Source: JAFGFY01 sp964520425 (GTDB lineage Bacteria; Desulfobacterota; DSM-4660; Desulfatiglandales; HGW-15). From it: 64,000 bases of DNA. The first letter of the stretch is position 1; every line of letters starts with the position of its first letter. Shown one piece after another: positions 50,816-59,544 of the stretch. Made by a program: the position numbers and the translations under genes. The notes under the pieces are model-generated. The model did no database searches and was not told where the DNA came from. It saw only the letters and a program-made list of their open reading frames with translations. The stretch is taken from positions 1 to 64,000 of the forward strand of contig CAZFMX010000008.1 in NCBI GenBank assembly GCA_964520425.1. The letters are read 5' to 3'.

Positions 50816-52527
50816 ATTCTTCCCTCCGGATCACATTTTGTGATTACAACGGGTGTGGTCCCCATCTCCATTTGATCGGATTTCTTTATGACACGTGTAT
50901 GTTTCAGCCATTCAGATTTTGTCTCTGGAAAATCCTCTCGAAAGTGGGCCCCCCTGCTTTCAGTTCTGTGAAGGGCCGACACGATAATCATCTGCGCCAC
51001 CTCCAGCATGCAGGGCGCTTGAATGGCTTCAATCCAGCCCAGATTAAAACACTGACCGGTGGGCGCGCGCATCTTGGGGAGATCATAAGCCCTCAGAGAT
51101 TCCAACTCTGATAAGGCCTTTTTAAGATCCGTCTCTCTCCTTGCCACACCCACATATTCCGACATTAAGGTGGCAATCCGGTCCATGATGACTTTAGGAG
51201 CGATTCCTTCATCCCTGAAAAATGAACACAACCTCTCGTACTCCCTTCTAGAGGGATCTTCGAACCTTGCTTGTTCAACTCCTTTGACATATTCAGCGGC
51301 ATACCTACCTGCCCTGGCGCCGAACACGATGATCTCTACCATGGCGTTCCCACCCATCCTATTGGCTCCATGCACACCTCCGGAGACCTCACCTGCCGCG
51401 AAAAGTCCTTCCAGATTGGTCTGACATTTCTCATCGATCCTGACGCCACCCATAAAGAAATGGGCGCCACCAGGAGTGAATTCAATCCGCCAGTTTTTCG
51501 GATCAGGATCATTCAAACTCATCCTTTTAATGAGCTCCCACCTCTCTTTTGCGATATCGACGGCAAGAGAGTGTTTGAGTTGTTCTTTGATCTCTTCACT
51601 GGAAAGAGGAGACTTTGTAAGATCAATAAACACACCTCCCCTTTCAGTACCTCTGCCTTCCTTTATTTCTTTATAGGCTGATCTTTGGATCACATCCCTC
51701 GGCTGGGGTTGCTGAATGAATTCATCACCAAGGGCATTGATGTATTTGCCACCGCACATCATGCACAACAATTCGGGATTTCCAAGAAGCCATGGTGGAT
51801 AAAGCTGATTACCCGTGAATTGAACCATCTCCATATCAATCAGTTCCGCTCCCGCGTGGTATGCCATGGCATAACCCATACCGGTCGCATGACCATGCAT
51901 ACCAAAAGGTGCGTTTGTTGAATGGGGATAGATCTCTCCCAGACCACCGGATGCAAGGACAGTCGCCTTTGCTCTGATAATGAAATATTCTCCTGTGCGT
52001 ATGCTGAGGACAAAGGCGCCTGTGACCCGATTATCTGATGTTATTAACCTGGTCGTGAGGACGTCTTCGTACACGGTGATGTTGTTGTGACGGGTCATCT
52101 CATTTCTTAATGCCTTCATGTAGGTGACACCTGGTATGTAATGGCCCCTGGGATAAGAAGGTCGTTTATCCGGTCCCGATGGAGGCCCCCCTCTGGATTC
52201 CCTACTAAAAGGAATCATTTGCGCCCCCCAATCTATGAGCTCCTGTGCCCTTTGGGGACCTTCCTGTGTCAAGGCCTCAACAAGGTTCTGATCATTCAGA
52301 TAACAGCCAAAGCGGAGGATATCCTCGAAAAGGAAGTCCGGGCTGTCATTCGGGTGTTCCACCCATTGCATCCCTCCATTGGCCATGGCAGTAAGTCCAC
52401 TCTTTCCTATCGGGCCCTGGTTGAGGATGGTGATCTTCATTCCGGGCTCCTTAGTCGCAGCCTCAATGGCTGCCCTGGCCCCGGCACCGCCGGCACCGAT
52501 CACCAAAATATCTGTACTGATTATCAT
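50812..52527 (-). CDS. Fumarate reductase/succinate dehydrogenase-family flavoprotein
   Basis: 571 aa. FAD Rossmann motif DILVIGAGGAGARAAIEAA (about 5-23), the loop GKSGLTAMANGGMQ (about 42), TKSPLSSEEIKEQL, the capping domain, the C-terminal FAD region FAAGEVSGGVHGANRMGGNA (about 390), and a helical C-terminal domain. The covalent-FAD histidine of SdhA is replaced, so FAD is probably non-covalent. With a one-cluster partner it resembles soluble fumarate-reductase-like or L-aspartate-oxidase-like enzymes; its substrate may not be succinate or fumarate. Start after GGAGACAGCC. Confidence 0.88.
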   Translation of the reverse strand: MIISTDILVIGAGGAGARAAIEAATKEPGMKITILNQGPIGKSGLTAMANGGMQWVEHPNDSPDFLFEDILRFGCYLNDQNLVEALTQEGPQRAQELIDWGAQMIPFSRESRGGPPSGPDKRPSYPRGHYIPGVTYMKALRNEMTRHNNITVYEDVLTTRLITSDNRVTGAFVLSIRTGEYFIIRAKATVLASGGLGEIYPHSTNAPFGMHGHATGMGYAMAYHAGAELIDMEMVQFTGNQLYPPWLLGNPELLCMMCGGKYINALGDEFIQQPQPRDVIQRSAYKEIKEGRGTERGGVFIDLTKSPLSSEEIKEQLKHSLAVDIAKERWELIKRMSLNDPDPKNWRIEFTPGGAHFFMGGVRIDEKCQTNLEGLFAAGEVSGGVHGANRMGGNAMVEIIVFGARAGRYAAEYVKGVEQARFEDPSRREYERLCSFFRDEGIAPKVIMDRIATLMSEYVGVARRETDLKKALSELESLRAYDLPKMRAPTGQCFNLGWIEAIQAPCMLEVAQMIIVSALHRTESRGAHFREDFPETKSEWLKHTRVIKKSDQMEMGTTPVVITKCDPEGRI

Positions 52528-52926
52528 GGCTGTCTCCTTTTATTAAACAAATCAACTCTGCTCATCCCAAGTGCTTAATAATATGAGGCTATAGTTCTAT
52601 TGCGAAGCAAGAGAATGGTGATGAAATCTTTTCTTGGATTCCGAGTCTCCCGGCCTGGTCATTTCAAACAGTTACGGACGGGTGATGCCTCCCCCCTCCG
52701 CTGTTCTTCCCGCTTCTTCGAAGCGGAAAGCCAGGGGGTCCCCCATTCCGTATCTGTTTGAAATAACGTAGGCCTCCCGACAGTCACCTCGAAAAGACCT
52801 CATCACCATTCTCTTCGTTTGCTGGAAGATCTCTTAATAATCCACACTCATAAACCGGATGAACCATTATCCCTAACAGATTCTATGACACATGGGGCAT
52901 GGGTTGGGGGAATTCTACTGAAAATA
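52528..52926. other. Non-coding gap between flavoprotein and SDR genes
   Basis: Mostly occupied by nested hairpin element C (52602-52822). No gene supported. Confidence 0.6.
52602..52822. repeat. Nested hairpin element C
   Basis: 221 bp. Outer arms (52602-52633 and 52791-52822) pair over about 32 positions, including GAGAATGGTGATGA with TCATCACCATTCTC. The middle arm ATTTCAAACAGTTACGGA pairs with TCCGTATCTGTTTGAAAT. The centre TTCCGCTTC/GAAGCGGAA forms the tip. It shares TTCCGAG, CTCCC, CTGGTC, CCCTCCGCTGTTCTTCCCGC and CAGTCACCTCGAAAAG with elements A and B, while both arms have different sequences that remain complementary. Confidence 0.85.
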
Positions 52927-53652
52927 CTAATGAGCCCCAACCATGGATGCCGCCATATAACTACTCACCTCCGAAGCCAGAAAAGCGACTATCGGCGCCA
53001 CATCCTGAGGTGTACAAAGCCTCCCAAGCGGTAGGGTCGGCGCGATGCTGTCCATTCGAGGGTCGTCAGTCGTAAGCCCAGTAGCACCGAGACCTGGAGA
53101 ATAGACCGTAACAATGATCCCACTTCCTTGCACCTCCTTGGCCAGTGCCCTGGTAAACATCACCACTCCTGCTTTCGCTGCGCCGTAGGTTGATAGGGTC
53201 GGTATCCCCTGCCCTCCGGAGGTATTGATAATACGGCCCTGCTTGCGTGATATCATATACGGGAGAACAGCATGGACCACGTTCATCTGTCCGTAAAGAT
53301 TGACGCCGATATCGTAATCCCAATCCTCTTTTGTCATCTTCATAAACGGTATCATCTTACTGCTGGCACCCGCGTTATTGACCAGGATGTCTATCCTATT
53401 GAATTCATCAATTCCCTTTTTTACCATTTCATCCACTTGGGTCCGGTCCCTAACGTCAACCTTCATGGTGATCACCTTTCTCCCCAAGGCCTTGACTTCA
53501 TCACCGGTCTGATTTGTCCCTTCAAGATCAATATCACACAGGATAAGATCACACCCCTCCTCAGCAAGAGTGAGAGCGATGGCCTTTCCATAGCCTATCT
53601 GACTTCCCGCTCCAGTAACGAGTGCTACTTTTCCGTTCAATTTCAGATCCAT
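52927..53652 (-). CDS. Short-chain dehydrogenase/reductase
   Basis: 241 aa. Classical SDR: cofactor motif VTGAGSQIGYGKAIAL (about 11-26), NNAG at about 92, and catalytic YGAAK (Tyr about 157, Lys about 161) with Ser in INTSGGQG. DIDLEG after the second strand favours NAD(H). The usual C-terminal VDGG segment is missing; the protein stops soon after SSYMAASMVGAH, a little short of the family norm. It may act on a hydroxyacyl or alcohol intermediate of the neighbouring oxidative genes. Start after AAGGAGG. Confidence 0.9.
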   Translation of the reverse strand: MDLKLNGKVALVTGAGSQIGYGKAIALTLAEEGCDLILCDIDLEGTNQTGDEVKALGRKVITMKVDVRDRTQVDEMVKKGIDEFNRIDILVNNAGASSKMIPFMKMTKEDWDYDIGVNLYGQMNVVHAVLPYMISRKQGRIINTSGGQGIPTLSTYGAAKAGVVMFTRALAKEVQGSGIIVTVYSPGLGATGLTTDDPRMDSIAPTLPLGRLCTPQDVAPIVAFLASEVSSYMAASMVGAH

Positions 53653-53667
53653 TTTCTCCTCCTTAAA

Positions 53668-53848
53668 TAGTTTCCATCCAGAAATGGCCCTTTTTCACAA
53701 TTTCTACGTCAATCCGAGGGATTGCTTGTGCGACGTGCCACATGCATGCCTCCGCACAATCCCTTGATTTCCTTGAACTTGTAAAAAATCATCCACTTCT
53801 GAATTGAAAACGAGCTCCTCGTGTTATTTTGTTTCCGGGTGGACACTA
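53668..53848. repeat. Terminal-inverted-repeat element F, copy 1
   Basis: About 181 bp. Left end TAGTTTCCATCCAGAAATGG, right end TTTCCGGGTGGACACTA; the reverse complement of the right end matches the left end. Copies at 58690-58836 and 63063-63189 share the TAGTGTCCATCCAGAAA ends but differ inside. Confidence 0.7.
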
Positions 53849-53901
53849 AATAGATTTGTTAAGAGACTCTCTGCTTTACTGCCTGGTGTTGAGATTGATT
53901 T

Positions 53902-55680
53902 TCATCCCAGCGCATCAAGAGATTCAAGATCCGGGATCACGAACTCAAGTCCGAGGTGTTCAAGTTCCGCCCTCAGCGGCAGGCCCTTTTCAGAGAGGTT
54001 CAACGCCTTAACGAAATAGTCTCTTTTCTCATCCTCCCACTCTTCCCTTTTCCAGACCCATGTCTTGCCATATTTGTTGGTTACAGGCTCATCAAAGGCC
54101 CTTTCAGGAAGGTTCGAGTCCTTATTTGGGTGATACCCTTCCCTTAGGCTGACACACCTGCCTAGTAAATCGATTCGTCGACTGATATCGTCTAATTCAC
54201 CGGGTGAGAGTTCCCATCCCGCGGCGGTATTGACAAATTTTCGAATCACTTCATTCGGCGGGCCCCATATCGCGTAAAAGGGGAATGATGAGAAGAGACA
54301 GATAGTCGCTGAATCAAACAGACCCATTCCATCGAAGTGCCTTGTGCCGTAGGGAAGCGGCATTCCATGTTCCCTGTTTCTGACATCATATCTGGGAATG
54401 GATGCATTGGCGGGAGAACACCATGCATACCAAGCGGATTCCTTTCCAAACACATCAATCGCGTACCAGTATCCTTCGGCCATGGCAGCAGGCGCGCGAT
54501 CTTCTTTGTAAACGATCTTCTTGACCAGCTCTATGGTCGCGTCCCGGTCGCCCCACTTAAGGTCAATTCCGCCCAGGTCCTCTTTTGTTATGATTCCATG
54601 TTCATACAAGTCCATGGCCCATGCGATATGTCCCTGAATATCTTCCGCGTCAACCCCCAACTCTTCAATCAGGGTGTTTATCTCTTCTACTTCATCGTAA
54701 CCCATCATGGCGTTACCGCAAAGACCCGATGTGTTGCCGTGTCTCAGTTCACCGCCAAAAGCGCCGTATGGTGTGTTCTTGAAAAAAGGCATAAAGCAGG
54801 GAGTCGCGCATCCGGGGCATCCGTCCGCCCATACCCTATAGCTCAACTCATGGGATATATGGTCGCTTTTGTCCGCCACAGGGTCCCATGAGGAATGGGC
54901 ATTCTTAATCGGGTCTCCCCCGTAATTAAGGAGCGCCCTCATGCCGTCACTCGCGCCGTAGCGACCCCATTCCTGGTTTTTCTGTGACGCGGTGACCGGA
55001 TGCATGGCATAGGTCTTCCTGAGCTCCCACACCTTCCCATGATCCGCGTACAAAGGTGTCCGTGTCCCCTTGACGGCCACTGCCTTGAGATTCTTAGACC
55101 CGAACACAGCCCCTACACCGCTTTTGGATGCGCTGTGCACATTTTCCGTCGCGGCATTGGCGTAGCGGACAAGATTCTCCCCTCCCGGGCCTATACAAAG
55201 GGCAGCGAATTCCATTCCTGTCTCCCGGTATAACCGGTCCCGAATCGTGTATTCAGTCTTCACCAGATATTTTCCCCATAGAAAAGACGCGTCTCTCACC
55301 TCTACCTGGTCATTATATACAAAAAGGTAAACAGGACTTTCAGCCCTGCCCCTTATCAGAATGCCGGCATTATAATGGGCCCTAACAATCTCATCCCCTA
55401 TATAACCCGATACCGTGGCTTCTCCTGCCCAACCTGTTAGGGGTGACAGAAAGGAGCAGCTGACCTTGGTACCCATAAGTCCTGTTATCGGTCCCACACC
55501 GATATGCAGGATATTATCCGGACTCAGGGGATTCACTCCCCCGGGAACCAAGTCCCAGATCAGTTTGCTGCCGAGACCGCTTCCTCCAAGAAAAGAAAGG
55601 ATATTATCCGTAACGTCGATCACACGGCTGGTCTTAGCCGTCAGATCGACTTCCAGCAGGTTATACCTTATCTCAGCCAT
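53902..55680 (-). CDS. Aldehyde ferredoxin oxidoreductase family protein (AOR 1)
   Basis: 592 aa from the ATG at 55680 (AAAGGA upstream; a longer start at 55728 overlaps the ferredoxin gene). AOR N-terminal domain about 1-205 (LSFLGGSGLGSKLIWDL, SKSGVGAVFGSKNLKAVAVKG), and C-terminal domains with the cluster cysteines GCPGCATPC (C-x2-C-x3-C, about 285) and a fourth cysteine around residue 490 (SATICLFSSF). Pterin phosphate-binding glycines are present. It oxidises aldehydes or reduces acids with ferredoxin. Its start overlaps by 8 bases the end of the polyferredoxin gene, so that protein is its likely electron partner. Confidence 0.92.
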   Translation of the reverse strand: MAEIRYNLLEVDLTAKTSRVIDVTDNILSFLGGSGLGSKLIWDLVPGGVNPLSPDNILHIGVGPITGLMGTKVSCSFLSPLTGWAGEATVSGYIGDEIVRAHYNAGILIRGRAESPVYLFVYNDQVEVRDASFLWGKYLVKTEYTIRDRLYRETGMEFAALCIGPGGENLVRYANAATENVHSASKSGVGAVFGSKNLKAVAVKGTRTPLYADHGKVWELRKTYAMHPVTASQKNQEWGRYGASDGMRALLNYGGDPIKNAHSSWDPVADKSDHISHELSYRVWADGCPGCATPCFMPFFKNTPYGAFGGELRHGNTSGLCGNAMMGYDEVEEINTLIEELGVDAEDIQGHIAWAMDLYEHGIITKEDLGGIDLKWGDRDATIELVKKIVYKEDRAPAAMAEGYWYAIDVFGKESAWYAWCSPANASIPRYDVRNREHGMPLPYGTRHFDGMGLFDSATICLFSSFPFYAIWGPPNEVIRKFVNTAAGWELSPGELDDISRRIDLLGRCVSLREGYHPNKDSNLPERAFDEPVTNKYGKTWVWKREEWEDEKRDYFVKALNLSEKGLPLRAELEHLGLEFVIPDLESLDALG

Positions 55681-56419
55681 TTTTAGATCCTTTCCCCATT
55701 GTCTCAGAACTCCATGAGGGATAGGCAATGCTCTCCCGTGTCAAAGGGTAGAGCCTTTTAGAGACCATCCAAGCCTTTTCATCAGAGCTTCTCCTGGACA
55801 TATCTCGCAAGGGACGTCCCCTTTCATTCTGGTTTTGAAAGTAGAGGGCGGTTGTGGGACATATTTGGACACATTGGGGCTCTCGTTTTCCGCTGTTATC
55901 CGTATCACAGAGATCACATACCAAAGGGGCGTCCGAAACATCTGAATTAAACCGGATAGCCTCAGTCGCGCAGGCTTCTTTGCATAACGCGCAACCCGTG
56001 CAGGTCTCTTCGTTAACCACCATATGAAGTGTGTCTTTATCAAAAGAGATCGCCGGTGGATCGACAGGACAGGCCGCTTCGCAGGGTCTTTCTTCATCCT
56101 GACACTGACAGCATGTTACGATTATCGCCTTTGGCAAAGGCAAAAGGAATTTTCGGACATATATCCTGGCAAAATCTTTATTGATAACCCCAAAATGTTT
56201 CATGGAACATGCCTCCGCACAGAGCCCGCAACCCACACATTTCATGACGTCGGAATCAATAAAGGCCGTTCCTTTTGGGGGCGGATAGACTTCCCTCCCC
56301 CACACCGGCAGGACTGGTTTGGGCGGATGTGTTTCTTCAATGTGTGTCTTCAACGCATTGAGTTCTTGGAATTGCTCTTCGCAATAGGGGCAGGTGTACT
56401 TAACGACAACCCGTGTCAT
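55673..56419 (-). CDS. Polyferredoxin (four [4Fe-4S] sites) with an N-terminal C2H2 zinc finger
   Basis: 248 aa from the ATG at 56419, preceded by GGAGGT; a longer frame reaches 56515. Residues 10-31 have the exact C-x2-C-x12-H-x4-H spacing of a classical zinc finger (CPYCEEQF ... KTHIEETH). From about 58 on it is a DMSO-reductase-B/AorA-like ferredoxin: CVGCGLCAEAC, CCQCQDEERPCEAACP, CTGCALCKEACATEAI and CDLC..QCVQICP. It sits between two AOR genes and probably relays electrons between AOR and a partner. The zinc finger is uncommon in such subunits; it may be an anchor or a partner-binding device. Confidence 0.86.
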   Translation of the reverse strand: MTRVVVKYTCPYCEEQFQELNALKTHIEETHPPKPVLPVWGREVYPPPKGTAFIDSDVMKCVGCGLCAEACSMKHFGVINKDFARIYVRKFLLPLPKAIIVTCCQCQDEERPCEAACPVDPPAISFDKDTLHMVVNEETCTGCALCKEACATEAIRFNSDVSDAPLVCDLCDTDNSGKREPQCVQICPTTALYFQNQNERGRPLRDMSRRSSDEKAWMVSKRLYPLTRESIAYPSWSSETMGKGSKNG

Positions 56420-56451
56420 TCTGCTACCTCCTGTTTCGTTGTTTCTTGATC

Positions 56452-58335
56452 TCAGAATTTCAGGTTCAATTCTTCCAGGGTCTCCTTCAGGGGCAGTCCT
56501 GTCTTCTCGTTCCATCCTCGAAGACGATAGTATTCTCTGAGCATATGGGTGAATTTATCTCGATCGAGGACGTTTCCGACCGGACTTTTTGAATCATCAT
56601 CAGGACCAGGCACCATCATAAGGCCCATGGGTTTTAACGGTTCCTTGAAATTGATCTCCGCAGGAAAATCTGCTTCAGGCACTTTTCTTCCCTCCCTGAG
56701 TTGAACAGCCCTCTGTAAGAGGACGACCCGCTTCACACAAGCGTCTATAAAACCAGAATCCAGACCAGTAACCGCTGTGAATATTTTAGCCTCCAGATCA
56801 GGATCTCCCACCCCACCCGGTTTACTAAAGGAATAAGCTAGAGGCCACCCTAAATCGCAAAGACCAAGGCAGTCCTCCAATAAGACCCTATCCTGAATTT
56901 TAACGGCAGCCAGGGCCTTACCCTCATAGCTTGAACTATCAGCAGACGCAACGCTGCCCCAGAAGGCTTTGGCAATCGCCTGAAACACTTCCAAGGTAAT
57001 GGGATTACTTCCCGGACTCATCATATTGAACATCAAAGCGGCCCTGGCAAAACCGGCATGGGCAATGGGCCGACTCATCCTGGGCTCCATGGGATCAAGA
57101 AGGGCATGGACAACAGAAAGCCGAGGCAGGTTCGCGTCAACCTCTCCCACGGGTTGAACCGAGGGATCAAGCAGCGTCCGTGCCTTTTCCGGGACTTTAT
57201 CAACAGCCCTGAATAATCCTTCAGCCAAGATATCGCCAAAGCCTTTGCGGTACGCTATGGAATGGAGGAGGATTTCCAAAAACTCCCTTGTGCCCATCCT
57301 GGCTAAAGGCAGACCGGTCTCCTCTTCGGTAAGGGCCTGGTTTTGAGCGCATGTATAGAGCCAATTCAACATGTTCCGAAGTTCAAATGTGCATATGGAG
57401 TAGTCATTGGCAAGGGTCGGTGCGTCAAAGAAGGTCTCAACAGGCTCATCCTCCTGACCATACTTCCACGGAAGATAGTATTCCATGGCCTGACATCGCC
57501 GAACTCCCTCAAAGTCCGATCTCTTACCATAACGATACCTGTTTCTGTTGCAGTCCAGACCGCACTGATAGCAGTTGTCTTTTCCGATGGCCTCAAGCAG
57601 ATGGCCATGACCACTCATTGTTACCTCCGGAGGAATACTCATATCAAGCCGCTTGCTCATCTCTATTGTATAGTGGTTGAGTTTTTTGAGCTGATCGGGA
57701 TCTGTTACGGAAGGCTTGCCCGTTCCCTTGACGACGATTGCCTTGAGATACTTGGAAGCCATGACCGACCCGAATCCACCGGTTGAAGTAGACTGGTGGG
57801 ATCCAAATATGATAGCCGACCTTACAAGTTTTTCACCGGCCACACCGGTGGTGAGGAAACGCGCTCCTTTACCGTGTTTCTGATTCAATATCTCTCCCAC
57901 ACGATATGCCCCTTTACTCCACAAGGATGAGGCATTGCGAAGCTCGATGCTATCGTCCTGAATCCACAGGTAAACAGGTCTTTTCGCCCGACCTGTAAAG
58001 ACAATACCGTCGTATCCAGCTTTTTTTAACTCAGAAGGAAAGAAGCCCCCCATATTCCCGTAACAGTATTGCTCCGGATAAGTCATGGGAGATTTGCCGA
58101 CTACGGCCATTCGTGTCGCCCCTTGGGCACCTGTGGTTACGAGCGGCCCTGTCATGAAGATCAGGGTGTTTTCAGGGTCAAATGCCCCGGTTTCCGGTTT
58201 CACTTGTTCCCAGTAAAGTTTTAAGGCAATGCCGCGACCGCCCAGGTATTCTTCACTGTACCTCTCTGTCGGGAACTCGTTTATCTCCAATGTGTTCAGG
58301 TCCACATTGAGTATCTTGCCCATCCATCCGTGCAT
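56452..58335 (-). CDS. Aldehyde ferredoxin oxidoreductase family protein (AOR 2)
   Basis: 627 aa. N-terminal AOR domain (about 1-205: KILNVDLNTLEINEFPTERY, YLGGRGIALKLYWEQV, STSTGGFGSVMASKYLKAIV), C-terminal domains with CYQCGLDC (about 258; C-x2-C-x3-C) and a fourth cysteine at LEDCLGLCDLG (about 492). A second cysteine group around RRCQAMEYY is also present. Divergent from AOR 1, so the substrate may differ. The next gene (polyferredoxin) starts 32 bases downstream, which makes AOR 2, polyferredoxin and AOR 1 a single transcription unit. Confidence 0.92.
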   Translation of the reverse strand: MHGWMGKILNVDLNTLEINEFPTERYSEEYLGGRGIALKLYWEQVKPETGAFDPENTLIFMTGPLVTTGAQGATRMAVVGKSPMTYPEQYCYGNMGGFFPSELKKAGYDGIVFTGRAKRPVYLWIQDDSIELRNASSLWSKGAYRVGEILNQKHGKGARFLTTGVAGEKLVRSAIIFGSHQSTSTGGFGSVMASKYLKAIVVKGTGKPSVTDPDQLKKLNHYTIEMSKRLDMSIPPEVTMSGHGHLLEAIGKDNCYQCGLDCNRNRYRYGKRSDFEGVRRCQAMEYYLPWKYGQEDEPVETFFDAPTLANDYSICTFELRNMLNWLYTCAQNQALTEEETGLPLARMGTREFLEILLHSIAYRKGFGDILAEGLFRAVDKVPEKARTLLDPSVQPVGEVDANLPRLSVVHALLDPMEPRMSRPIAHAGFARAALMFNMMSPGSNPITLEVFQAIAKAFWGSVASADSSSYEGKALAAVKIQDRVLLEDCLGLCDLGWPLAYSFSKPGGVGDPDLEAKIFTAVTGLDSGFIDACVKRVVLLQRAVQLREGRKVPEADFPAEINFKEPLKPMGLMMVPGPDDDSKSPVGNVLDRDKFTHMLREYYRLRGWNEKTGLPLKETLEELNLKF

Positions 58336-58413
58336 AGCGTTACCTCATTTGCATTTAGTCCATGAAAATGCCCTGAGAAAAAAAGGGCTACATCGCAAGG
58401 TAGTATTGCTCAT

Positions 58414-58599
58414 GGGACAAAGGCAATTCTTTCGTTCCGAGGCTCCCCGACTGGTCTTTTCTACGACTTATCTGCAAGGGAAACTTGCCCCCTCCGCTGT
58501 TCTCCCGCTCCTTCGGAGCGTGATCCAGGGCTTCCCCCACAGATAAATCGTGAAAAGACGGCGTCCCCCCACCAGTCACTTCAGAAAAGCCTTTGTCCC
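58414..58599. repeat. Nested hairpin element B
   Basis: 186 bp, in the opposite orientation to element A. Outer arms GGGACAAAGGC..TTCT and AGAAAAGCCTTTGTCCC pair; the middle arm GACTTATCTG pairs with CAGATAAATC; the tip is CGCTCC/GGAGCG. The core CCCCCTCCGCTGTTCTCCCG and CCAGGGCTTCCCCCAC is shared with element A. Confidence 0.85.
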
Positions 58600-58689
58600 T
58601 CGATCCCTCTCCGAGGAGCTTCATTATCTGCTTGTCCTATGAATTGACCTCTAATAACCCATCCCGGTTCATTTCCCGCTTTCCTTGCA

Positions 58690-58836
58690 TAGTATTCATC
58701 CAGAAACGAGGAATTTTGGCCAAGGTCAAGGAACGCGAAGGTTGTAACCATAGGAGTACACTTAAGTATTTCGAGGATTACAATCTGAAGCGTGACGCAG
58801 AGATTGTCCAAAAAGGCCGTTTATGGATGGACACTA
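58690..58836. repeat. Terminal-inverted-repeat element F, copy 2
   Basis: 147 bp. Left end TAGTATTCATCCAGAAACG and right end CGTTTATGGATGGACACTA pair through about 30 bp including TTTTGG/CCAAAA. Confidence 0.75.
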
Positions 58837-59097
58837 CATAACATATAAATCATAAATGAGGGAGAAATTATGAGCGGAGATATGATACTTGCATTCCCAT
58901 TTCACATGAGCCATACTCTGACAATCTGTTTTTACATCTCTCCTGGGTTGACCTTTTTTAAGACTTCTTCAAGAGGGCGTCTCTAGCAGTTGTTTCGCTT
59001 AAGATAGATCTATGACGAATAGGTCCCATAGAGGGAACCCAAAGGCATCAATCCAGCCTGGTAAATCTTAAAATGAAACCACGATCTTCTGCGAAAA

Positions 59098-59520
59098 ATG
59101 ATATTTATGATCCCCGAGATCGTCGTCATTCTGGGTGCCGGTGTTCTTTTGTTCAAAGTCCCGATTCGGGGAAGTATCTTCTCGATCCTCATCCTATCTT
59201 TTCTTGGGTCTTTTTCCTTCGCTGGACTTGGATTACTGGTGGCCTGCCGGGTGCGGAAACTGGAAACCGTCTCAGGACTTATGAACCTGATTATGCTCCC
59301 CATGTATTTACTGTCAGGCGTCTTTTTTCCCCCGGAACGTTTCCCCCAAATAATGCAGATCCCGATACAGGCCCTCCCTTTGACTCAGTTCAATTATGCC
59401 CTGCATGCAGTCATTCTTGATGGAATGTCTTTAGCCTCACAGGGATGGAGGCTGGGGGTCATTGCGGTTTGGGGCGGAATCTCTTTCCTTTTAACACTGC
59501 GCTGGTTTCGATGGAATTAA
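59098..59520 (+). pseudogene. Remnant of an ABC-2 type transporter permease
   Basis: About 140 aa matching only the C-terminal half of ABC-2 (NodJ/drug-type) permeases: LGSFSFAGLGLLVACRVRKLET, LMNLIMLPMYLLSGVFFPPERFP and LPLTQFNYALHAVILDG. Four membrane segments remain. The N-terminal half and the ATPase gene are absent; the upstream region is occupied by repeats. It is best read as a decayed or truncated gene rather than a functional half-size permease. Confidence 0.7.
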
Positions 59521-59544
59521 CGGTATATAAAGACCTCGCCACTT

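Larger units (their letters stand above)
58336..59097. other. Intergenic region left of a transporter remnant
   Basis: Contains hairpin element B (58414-58599) and TIR element F copy 2 (58690-58836). A 38-codon frame (58870-58986) has a good GAGGGAG ribosome-binding site but no recognisable product; not called. Confidence 0.55.

Noticed and set aside
52927..53652. Frameshifted C-terminus of the SDR
   Set aside because: The missing VDGG tail is only about ten residues, and no continuing frame was found downstream; natural variation is simpler.
58870..58986. 38-codon frame with a good ribosome-binding site
   Set aside because: It has no recognisable motif and lies between a TIR element and a permease remnant; could be a decayed gene start.
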